Shown here: piece by piece, positions 8,377-13,482 of the stretch
Layout: the number at the start of each line of letters is the position of its first letter
Position numbering within the stretch: position 1 is the first letter of the stretch
From: Humisphaera sp.
GTDB lineage: Bacteria; Planctomycetota; Phycisphaerae; Tepidisphaerales; Tepidisphaeraceae
DNA: 17,184 bases
Assembly (NCBI GenBank): GCA_025351525.1
Contig: JANXVV010000181.1
Coordinates: 1 to 17,184 of the forward strand
Direction: 5' to 3'
Program-made: the position numbers and the translations under genes
The notes under the pieces: model-generated
Database searches by the model: none
What the model was told of the DNA's origin: nothing
What the model saw: only the letters and a program-made list of their open reading frames with translations

Positions 8377-8688
8377 TTAAGCAGGTGGATAGACGGTAAA
8401 ACCCAGAGTGATCGCGGCATCTCGCATCCGGCGGTCAGTTGCGGTCAGTTGCGGCCAGTTCCGATTCTTTGGACTCTTAAGCCGCGGCAAGGTGAATCGC
8501 ATCGAGCGTACGTAACGGAAGAGGCGATATTCGGGAGTGGCATAATTCAATGATCGCCTCGAACCGCGCGATGATGGGAGAACGCATTGCGACAATGATA
8601 ATCAGCCCGGCAGCAATATTTGCATCATAGGCTGTGAGGGATTGGCGTGCACCGCCGCGATGGAGATCGCCAATAGCTTCCTTGCGGC
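8377..8688 (-). pseudogene. vapC: vapC toxin, C-terminal half, separated by a composite insertion
   Basis: This is the 3' part of a PIN-domain ribonuclease toxin. Read on the minus strand from 8680 it gives EAIGDLHRGG, then LTAYDANIAAGLII, then the PIN signature PLRTLDAIHLAAA. It is the exact in-frame continuation of the N-terminal half at 13762-13616. The fragment has decayed further: a TAA at 8479-8477 follows HLAAA, and a 10-bp unit (GCGGTCAGTT, plus strand) is tandemly repeated at 8431-8460, shifting the frame. After correction the tail reads ESKESELAATDRRMRDAAIT and on to YPPA. Rejoined, the protein would be about 145 residues, normal for VapC. No functional product is expected. Confidence 0.85.
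8681..8688. repeat. Target-site duplication, left copy (CTTGCGGC)
   Basis: The 8-bp sequence CTTGCGGC abuts the GTAACTG end of the left terminal repeat and is repeated exactly at 13616-13623 beyond the right terminal repeat. Both copies lie in vapC sequence. Removing one copy with the insert restores the vapC reading frame. Confidence 0.85.
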
Positions 8689-8821
8689 GTAACTGTTTAC
8701 CGTGCCCAGATCATCGGGAACTGCAGCGTATAAACACCGCACACATCCTACATCCGGCGGACGATCTCGCGAAACCGTCGGCGAATCGATACTATTTCGG
8801 GCAGTGACGGCGAACAGTTAC
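8689..8821 (+). mobile_element. 133-bp MITE-like terminal repeat, left copy
   Basis: It begins GTAACTGTTTACCG and ends GCGAACAGTTAC. By my alignment it differs from the right copy at about 15 of 133 positions with no indels. Its inner terminal repeat has two mismatches against the outer end. It has no coding capacity. The last bases overlap the start of a 30-bp repeat shared with 9751-9780. Confidence 0.8.
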
Positions 8822-8849
8822 GGAGACGAAGGATGAAAATGAGAAGTGA
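8820..8849 (+). repeat. 30-bp dispersed repeat carrying SD and ATG, copy 1
   Basis: Identical over 30 bp to 9751-9780, with similarity continuing into CCCTTT. In copy 2 the sequence encodes the last codons of a RAYT-type C-terminus. Here it stands alone at the MITE edge and supplies GGAG and an ATG to the DUF6980-like gene. A shorter inverted copy is at 9534-9551. Confidence 0.75.
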
Positions 8850-9171
8850 CCCCTTTGTTTCACCCGGAACTCTAGAGCATTGCTGTCAAATGATGACTGC
8901 CCTCCTTGACAATCATGACATCCCAATTTTTTACGTCGGCAAATTTCGAGAATACGGTGTGGGGGTTCTTGATGGAGGTTCATCTTACATAACGATGTAT
9001 TTTTGTCCGTGGTGTGGACAAAAGTTGCCGCCGAGTCTCAGAGATGCTTGGTTTGACGAGATGGTCCGGTTGGGCATTGAGCCTGGAAGTTCTGACACTC
9101 CTGAAGCATTTATGTCTGAACAATGGTGGATAAAGAGTGGCGAAATGGAGGCCAAGAAAGGCAGTTCATAA
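8833..9171 (+). CDS. DUF6980-like small cysteine protein
   Basis: A 112-residue protein of unknown function. It shows HCCQMM near residue 16, IPIFYVGKFREYGVGVLDGGSS (30-51), then FCPWCGQKLPPSLRDAWFDE (57-76) and a tail with SEQWW. The layout resembles proteins annotated as DUF6980. The CC pair at 17-18 and the CPWC knuckle at 58-61 suggest a metal site. The first 8 or so residues (MKMRSDPF) come from the dispersed 30-bp repeat, which also provides GGAG seven bases before the ATG, so this N-terminus is probably recently acquired; conserved sequence starts near residue 14. It sits alone inside the composite island with no obvious partner. Confidence 0.65.
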   Translation: MKMRSDPFVSPGTLEHCCQMMTALLDNHDIPIFYVGKFREYGVGVLDGGSSYITMYFCPWCGQKLPPSLRDAWFDEMVRLGIEPGSSDTPEAFMSEQWWIKSGEMEAKKGSS

Positions 9172-9275
9172 TACTCAGGAAACAAATAGGGACAGCCGTG
9201 GCTCTGTCTCAACCCTACCGATGTTCGGCGCATGTTCGGTAGCGCGGTGATGGACGCCTCATTACAACCTGGAGG

Positions 9276-9488
9276 ATGGAAACCAGCAAGTCCGCCCTCG
9301 AACACATGCGCCGCGCTTACGCATTGGGCAAGCGAGTCTGGCCGGACTATCGCTCGCCGTTCAGCCGGCACGACTACACGCGGCCCCAGCTCTTCGCCTG
9401 TTTGGTCGTACGCGAGTCGCTGCGCCTGAGCTACCGCAAGGCCGAGGCGTCCCTCGACGACGTGCCGGCGCGGCGTAAGGTCGAATGA
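9276..9488 (+). pseudogene. Truncated DDE-type transposase (N-terminal fragment)
   Basis: Seventy codons resemble the N-terminus of an IS4/IS5-type transposase common in planctomycetes: HMRRAYALGKRVWPDYRSPF, then HDYTRPQLFACLVVRESLRL and SYRKAEASLDD. The frame stops at TGA where about 280 further residues with the catalytic DDE core would be expected, and nothing similar follows. This is a dead insertion-sequence remnant. The exact IS family is uncertain without a search. Confidence 0.65.
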
Positions 9489-9533
9489 TTAGCCCGTGAT
9501 GACCGGTCACTACCACAAGACCAGGCTGAGGAT

Positions 9534-9788
9534 AAGGGGTCACTTCTCATTGATTGACTTTCGCCTTTTGGGCGAATATCCGCAGAACTGGGCGTCGCTG
9601 GTCAACGAGCCGTTGCCCGACGCTCAACGGGCCGCCGCCCGCGAATGCCTGACGCGCGGCCGCCCTCACGGCGACGCGGATTCGATCGTCCGTACCGCCG
9701 CCACTCTCGGACTTGCCCATACCCTCCGCCCTCGCGGAAGACCGCGGAAAACGGAGACGAAGGATGAAAATGAGAAGTGATCCCTTTT
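9534..9788 (+). mobile_element. Short RAYT fragment flanked by inverted repeats
   Basis: AAGGGGTCACTTCTCATT at 9534-9551 and its inverted partner AATGAGAAGTGATCCCTT at 9769-9786 match at 17 of 18 positions and enclose about 217 bp. The enclosed frame encodes a RAYT-like C-terminal region: LPDAQRAAARECLTRGRPHG, then SIVRTAATLGLAHTLRPRGR, ending KTETKDENEK and TGA. It could be a miniature, non-autonomous element built from a RAYT 3' end, or two repeat copies meeting by chance rearrangement. Confidence 0.5.
9751..9780 (+). repeat. 30-bp dispersed repeat, copy 2
   Basis: Identical to 8820-8849. In this copy it encodes the final residues and stop of the first RAYT fragment and at the same time, in another frame, a possible start (MKMRSDPF) for the frame that runs to 10018. 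Confidence 0.75.
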
Positions 9789-10018
9789 TTTCTCTGCCCG
9801 GCGACTTGCACCTGAGCGACTGGCCCGTCCCACGGCCCACTGACTGGCAGCAAATTGTCGAGTCTCATTGGGAGGAAAAGGAGGTCGCTCAACTGAGGGA
9901 GTGTGCAAAGCGAGGTCGCCCCTTTGGGCAACCTCCCTGGGTGACGGCGACCGCCGGGCGATTGGGTTTGGAATCCAGCCTGCGAGCACCGGGCCGATCT
10001 AAACTCGATGATCCGTAA
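9764..10018 (+). pseudogene. Second RAYT C-terminal fragment
   Basis: The frame opens at the ATG of the 30-bp repeat (MKMRSDPF) and continues with LHLSDWPVPRPTDWQQIVES, then EVAQLRECAKRGRPFGQPPW and TATAGRLGLESSLRAPGR before TGA. This matches the C-terminal tail of planctomycete-type RAYT proteins, where a W..N.P...E...R.S..RG.PFG pattern precedes RLGLE.TLRP.GRP. No HUH or catalytic tyrosine region is present, so it is a fragment. It lies tandem to, but diverged from, the preceding fragment, so two separate RAYT copies contributed. Confidence 0.6.
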
Positions 10019-10105
10019 GTGGTTATTTAAAAATAAGATATGAAAACGGTGCCCGGCACCTTCTCTTGCGCCCAGCACCTTCTCTTGCGCCTGTTTGCGA
10101 CGAAG

Positions 10106-10180
10106 AAACGCGCGTTCGCGCCGGTGAAACGCGTGTTTGCGCCGATGAAACGCGCGTTTGCGCCGATGAAACGCGCGTTT
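10106..10180. repeat. Palindrome array 1: four 12-bp AAA-CGCGCG-TTT units, 21-bp period
   Basis: Units start at 10106, 10127, 10148 and 10169. Two are perfect AAACGCGCGTTT; the others have one change each (final TTC; CGCGTG core). The 9-bp spacers are GCGCCGGTG, then GCGCCGATG twice. A degenerate fifth unit may lie at 10085-10096. Several frames on both strands stay open across it, giving seven-residue repeats such as KRAFAPM (plus) and KRAFHRR (minus). Array 2 shares the same geometry with a different core. I do not recognise a described family. Confidence 0.9.
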
Positions 10181-10202
10181 GCTGTCTTTGAACAAAAGGA
10201 TC

Positions 10203-10267
10203 GTAGGGTGGGTGTACTCGCCCACCGTTTCCCCAACGAACGCGGTGGGCGATTACGCCCACCCTAC
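10203..10267. repeat. Inverted pair of REP elements
   Basis: The first unit has arms GGTGGGTG (10207-10214) and CGCCCACC (10219-10226) around TACT, preceded by GTAG. The second, in opposite orientation, has GGTGGGCG (10244-10251) and CGCCCACC (10256-10263) around ATTA, followed by CTAC. Two facing REPs 17 bp apart are typical of the BIME form of RAYT-mobilised repeats. The same family flanks the complete RAYT gene at 11351 and 12021. Confidence 0.75.
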
Positions 10268-10392
10268 CCGACTACCCGGCTCCCCACGTAAAACTCACCG
10301 CGAGTCCACAGTCAGATAAAAACCCGCCGGTGCGCCAATCAAGACAGAATCGCACCGATCCATCTGGAAATGACTGCGGGAATCAAACGCTT

Positions 10393-10635
10393 AAAGATAT
10401 CTTCAAAGCGATAAAAGACATCTTTCACCGCGCAAAAGACGTCTTTAAAACTTTCAAAGACATCTTTCACCGCGCAAAAGACGTCTTTAAAACTTTCAAA
10501 GACGTCTTTCACCGCGTTAAAGATGTCTTTGAAGGAATGAAAGACGTCTTTCTTCTCATGAAAGACGTCTTTGGAACGGTTGAAGACATCTTTGCCTGCA
10601 ACAAAGACGTCTTCGCACGACTTAAAGATGTCTTT
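10393..10635. repeat. Palindrome array 2: twelve 12-bp AAA-GACGTC-TTT units, 21-bp period
   Basis: Twelve units start at 10393 and then every 21 bp without exception, up to 10624. The consensus AAAGACGTCTTT is a perfect palindrome. The two central bases are CG in six units, CA in three, TG in two and TA in one; the flanking GA and TC never change, and the outer triplets change only in units 1, 10 and 11. The 9-bp spacers vary, except that units 2-5 form a 42-bp duplication alternating CACCGCGCA and AAAACTTTC. The array is open on both strands, reading K-D-V/I-F-x-x-x. The flanks (10268-10392, 10636-10744) show nothing recognisable. Confidence 0.93.
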
Positions 10636-10744
10636 GTTCACGTAGCGGGAAATTAAAACCATGCAGGGTCGGCATCCTCGCCGGCATTGGTTATCCACGA
10701 TTCCCATCCCCTGAGAGATGTAGGACCACGCGTCACCGGCAAAT

Positions 10745-10772
10745 GGTCCGCACGAGTACGTGCGGACCCTAC
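10745..10772 (-). repeat. REP-like hairpin with longer stem, TACT loop
   Basis: Arms GGTCCGCACG and CGTGCGGACC enclose AGTA (TACT on the minus strand), followed by CTAC as in the GGTGGGCG-type REPs. The loop and the GTAG foot match that family while the stem sequence differs entirely. Confidence 0.6.
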
Positions 10773-10822
10773 TTGGCTTTTTGGCCAACCGACTTTGATC
10801 TAGTTGGCTTACGTAGCTAGCG

Positions 10823-11125
10823 CTAAGGTGCGTCCCAATCAGCTTTTTGAAACGCTAAAATGAGATTCTTGTCGCACTCATCCAAAACTTCGCCTTCCCC
10901 AAGATGGACATGTTGGTTATTGGATTGTTCCACCGCCAACGACAAGAGCAACGAGGCCAGATAGACTAGGCCCTCACTATTCCCTGCCAAACGAACAGTC
11001 TGGCCATCGTCCATCATGTTAAGGGCCGCATGTAGGAGGCACGGTTTCTGCTCAAGAATTTCAGAAGCCATCTGTGACACCTGTAAACTCAGACCCTTGA
11101 TCTTCTCCATCATTTGGGCGTTCAC
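10823..11125 (-). CDS. Imm32-like immunity protein
   Basis: A 100-residue acidic protein without signal peptide. The core, QTVRLAGNSEGLVYLASLLL (about 42-61) followed by HVHLGEGEVLDE and LILAFQKADW, resembles immunity proteins of the Imm32 type, which neutralise toxins of polymorphic (RHS/CDI-like) systems. It starts with an ATGA overlap on the toxin-tail gene upstream, the order expected for a toxin/immunity module. The fold is not certain from motif memory alone. Its carrier toxin is reduced to a short tail, so it is now probably an orphan immunity gene. Confidence 0.55.
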   Translation of the reverse strand: MNAQMMEKIKGLSLQVSQMASEILEQKPCLLHAALNMMDDGQTVRLAGNSEGLVYLASLLLSLAVEQSNNQHVHLGEGEVLDECDKNLILAFQKADWDAP

Positions 11126-11382
11126 TGCTCCTCCGGCAAATAAATGTGGCTATTTCCATTGCCCTTTGGCACAAACGATTCCTTGCCATTTGGCTTTACA
11201 ATGGTCCGGACTTCTTCAAAGTTCATGTGTGGGGCGCCCGCATGATTGCCGGACTTTGCCAAGTCGCTATCGGTAAATCTTACTTGCCTTGTTCCATCGG
11301 CAGAGACATATCTGCCCGGACCGGCCTGTTTATATCCTTCCCCAAGCCAGGTAGGGTGGGCGTACTCGCCCACCGTTTCCAT
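11122..11382 (-). pseudogene. Polymorphic-toxin C-terminal tail fused to REP sequence
   Basis: The frame reads GYKQAGPGRYVSADGTRQVR, then FTDSDLA and AGAPHMNFEE, ending GNSHIYLPEEQ. These features (GRYVSADGTRQVR, PHMNFE, HIYL) recall the extreme C-terminus of RHS/CDI-type toxin cartridges. The large N-terminal part is gone: the first 11 or so codons (METVGEYAHPT) are translated REP element 11351-11380. The REP supplies the ATG, which overlaps the RAYT stop as TAATG, and the end overlaps the immunity start as ATGA. Either a REP insertion cut an older toxin gene, or an orphan cartridge landed next to the RAYT. Toxin activity is unproven. Confidence 0.5.
11351..11380 (+). repeat. REP element downstream of the RAYT gene
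   Basis: GTAG foot, arms GGTGGGCG (11355-11362) and CGCCCACC (11367-11374), loop TACT, then GTTTCC. It faces the copy at 11998-12021, so the RAYT gene is enclosed by an inverted pair. Confidence 0.75.
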
Positions 11383-11957
11383 TATTCGCCCGCCGACTTA
11401 GCAATGTCATCGAAATTCAACGCCGGCCCCACTCGGCCATCGCACCGGCAATTCCAATCCAAATCATACTGCCCTCGGCTCACAGATTGAAGGAACGTGC
11501 TGTGCGGCCAGGCATGCGGACAATCAACGTATTGATGTTTGACCGCATTATAGTGAATGTAGTCGAGATGGCGATTGCGATCGTTTTCATCTCGGATGGT
11601 GTGTTCCCGGAACCGTCGCTGCCAAACGCCGCGCGATCGTTGGCGAAGGCGGGAACGGGATCGCGATTGTTCCGGACCGCCGTGGGTGAGATATGACCGC
11701 GTGAAGGTTGTTTTAATCGAGGTAATTCGCCGGGAAAAATCGGCGTCGCCATCGGGCAGCGTGATCAGCAGATGCAGGTGATCGTGCAGCAGCACGATGG
11801 CATTCAGCGCGAACGGGTGCGACTGCCGGCAATGCTCGATGGACCCGCGCAGAAGAGCGCGGGCCGGTTCGCCGGCGAAGATCGTCGCTCGGCGCTCGGT
11901 GACGAGGGTGAGGAAGAACGTGCCACCGGGTTGGATCGCCCGACGATAATCGGGCAT
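11382..11957 (-). CDS. rayT: REP-associated tyrosine transposase (RAYT)
   Basis: A 191-residue Y1 HUH-superfamily transposase related to IS200/IS605 TnpA. The start, PDYRRAIQPGGTFFLTLVTE, is typical. The metal-binding HUH motif is His60-Leu-His62 within LHDHLHLLITLP, and the catalytic tyrosine is probably Tyr133 in DYIHYNAVKH. RREH-like GVWQRRFREHTIRDE (110-124) is also characteristic. Such enzymes cut single-stranded REP hairpins and spread them through the genome. The length is normal and no frame damage is seen. Its stop overlaps the ATG of the toxin tail (TAATG). REP elements of one family lie at both ends in inverted orientation, making a complete RAYT/REP unit within the larger composite island. 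Confidence 0.93.
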   Translation of the reverse strand: MPDYRRAIQPGGTFFLTLVTERRATIFAGEPARALLRGSIEHCRQSHPFALNAIVLLHDHLHLLITLPDGDADFSRRITSIKTTFTRSYLTHGGPEQSRSRSRLRQRSRGVWQRRFREHTIRDENDRNRHLDYIHYNAVKHQYVDCPHAWPHSTFLQSVSRGQYDLDWNCRCDGRVGPALNFDDIAKSAGE

Positions 11958-11997
11958 GATTTGAATGTAAACCGGCTCGATTCGCCGGTCAACGAAA

Positions 11998-12021
11998 GGT
12001 GGGCGAGTACGCCCACCCTAC
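11998..12021 (-). repeat. REP element upstream of the RAYT gene
   Basis: Arms GGTGGGCG (11998-12005) and CGCCCACC (12010-12017) enclose AGTA, with CTAC after. This is the minus-strand form of the REP at 11351. It also lies 43 bp before the sulfatase start and creates a spurious upstream in-frame ATG (MGEYAHPT). Confidence 0.75.
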
Positions 12022-12064
12022 CGGACTTTTCCGGAGATGTGGAATAACCTCGGGAGCACTCACG

Positions 12065-13474
12065 ATGAAATCATGGCACTTCGTTCTGGGACTGATGTGT
12101 TTAGCGGGTTCGATGGCGTGGGCGGAGGACCGACCGAAACTGCCCAACATCGTCGTTTTCATATCCGACGACCACGGCATGCTTGATTCCGAACCCTACG
12201 GTGCGACGGACATTCGCACGCCAAACATGAAGCGGCTGGCGGCCGAGGGAGTAAAGTTCACCCATGCCTTTGCTGCGTCGCCCAGTTGCGGGCCAAGCCG
12301 CACGGCGATTCTGACCGGTCTGTGGCCCGCTCGAAACGGCGCCGAACCGAACCACAGGCCCAAGCGGGTCGACGTGGCTGGTTTACCCCTGGTGCTTCAC
12401 AAGCTCGGGTATCAAGTCGCCGCCATCGGCAAGGTGGCGCACAATGATTTCGCAAAGTACTACGATTTTGATTTTGTTGCCGGCCCGAGCCCCGGTGCGG
12501 TCGACACGCAAGCCGCTCTCGCATTTTTGAAGACTCGCGATAAGTCCATGCCGCTTTGCCTGATCTTTGGCACGCACTATCCGCACACGCCGTGGATCGC
12601 CAACGACGGATATGATCCCGCCACGATCCAACTCCCGCCCACGTTCGTAGATACGACCGTCACACGCGAACAGCGGACAAAATACTACAGTTCGATCACC
12701 GCTGCGGACCGGTTGCTCGGCGAGCTTCGCGAAATGACGCAAACGCACTTGCCCGGCGACACGTTGTTCATCTATACCGCCGACCAGGGTGCAGCCTGGC
12801 CTTTCGCCAAATGGGATCTCTACGATGCGAGCATTCGGGTGCCTTTCATTATTGCATGGCCTGGGCACGTGAAACCCGCAACCAACAACGATGCCATGAT
12901 TTGCCTGCCTGATCTTCTGCCGACATTCATCGAACTTGCCGGCGGAAAAGTGCCCGATGGACTCGATGGCAAGTCATTTCTTCCCCTCCTTGTCGGTGCG
13001 ACCGCTACTCATCGCGATCGGGTCTTTGCGACTTGCAGCGGGGATGGCAATTTCAACGTCTATCCCAGTCGGAGCCTGCGCACTGGCGAGTGGAAATACA
13101 TTCTGAACCTGCATCCTGAGTTTCAGCATCACACTCACATCTCGCGATCCGCTGGACCGGCGAACGGAATCCTCTACTGGCAGACATGGATTACGGCAGC
13201 GGCGAACAGTGTGGCAGATGCCGCCGTCGTAAAACGTTACGTTGAACGGCCGGCCGAAGAACTTTACGACCTCAAGGAAGACCCTTTCGAACAGCATAAC
13301 CACGCCGCAGATCCACAAAATGCCCAGCGGCTTGCGGCGATGCGCTCAGAAGTGAAAGCTTGGATGCTCCAACAGGGTGACAAGCAGACGGTCTTTGGTA
13401 AGCCACTGTTAACTGGTGAGCCAGTCACAATAATCGGCGACGGAGGTGCCAGGAAGCGGGCCGATAAACCATAA
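12065..13474 (+). CDS. Secreted Cys-type sulfatase (sulfamidase-like)
   Basis: A 469-residue arylsulfatase-family enzyme that hydrolyses sulfate esters or N-sulfates, probably on polysaccharides. The N-terminus MKSWHFVLGLMCLAGSMAWA is a signal peptide, so it acts in the periplasm or outside. Metal ligands appear at ISDDHG (Asp35-Asp36). The active-site signature CGPSRTAILTG (75-85) has Cys75, which must be converted to formylglycine by a maturase not present here. TADQGAAWPFAKWDLYDASI with RVPFI, and KVAHNDF, point to the heparan N-sulfatase-like branch. The ATG at 12065 has GGGAG 8 bases upstream and gives the signal peptide; an in-frame ATG at 11999 lies in a REP and is rejected. It lies inside the composite island and ends 8 bp before the right terminal repeat. 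No polysaccharide utilisation genes accompany it. Confidence 0.93.
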   Translation: MKSWHFVLGLMCLAGSMAWAEDRPKLPNIVVFISDDHGMLDSEPYGATDIRTPNMKRLAAEGVKFTHAFAASPSCGPSRTAILTGLWPARNGAEPNHRPKRVDVAGLPLVLHKLGYQVAAIGKVAHNDFAKYYDFDFVAGPSPGAVDTQAALAFLKTRDKSMPLCLIFGTHYPHTPWIANDGYDPATIQLPPTFVDTTVTREQRTKYYSSITAADRLLGELREMTQTHLPGDTLFIYTADQGAAWPFAKWDLYDASIRVPFIIAWPGHVKPATNNDAMICLPDLLPTFIELAGGKVPDGLDGKSFLPLLVGATATHRDRVFATCSGDGNFNVYPSRSLRTGEWKYILNLHPEFQHHTHISRSAGPANGILYWQTWITAAANSVADAAVVKRYVERPAEELYDLKEDPFEQHNHAADPQNAQRLAAMRSEVKAWMLQQGDKQTVFGKPLLTGEPVTIIGDGGARKRADKP

Positions 13475-13482
13475 TGTTCCGG

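Noticed and set aside
8377..8595. Stand-alone 72-codon gene on the minus strand
   Set aside because: It is a frameshifted view of the vapC C-terminal remnant; the true frame is recovered by removing the 10-bp duplication.
9602..10225. Minus-strand protein with KRAFHRR repeats
   Set aside because: It runs antisense to two RAYT fragments and starts in a REP, so it looks like a by-product of repeats.
10393..10635. CRISPR array
   Set aside because: The repeats are 12-bp palindromes, spacers are only 9 bp and partly duplicated, and there are no cas genes. CRISPR repeats and spacers are both usually above 20 bp.
10339..10788. Minus-strand protein across palindrome array 2
   Set aside because: It is open because the unit is a palindrome. 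Heptad hydrophobicity is weaker than on the plus strand, and the flanking part matches nothing I recognise. Kept only as a possibility in the findings.
11999..12064. Upstream start for the sulfatase (MGEYAHPT...)
   Set aside because: The added residues are translated REP element and would bury the signal peptide. The ATG at 12065 has a good ribosome-binding site.
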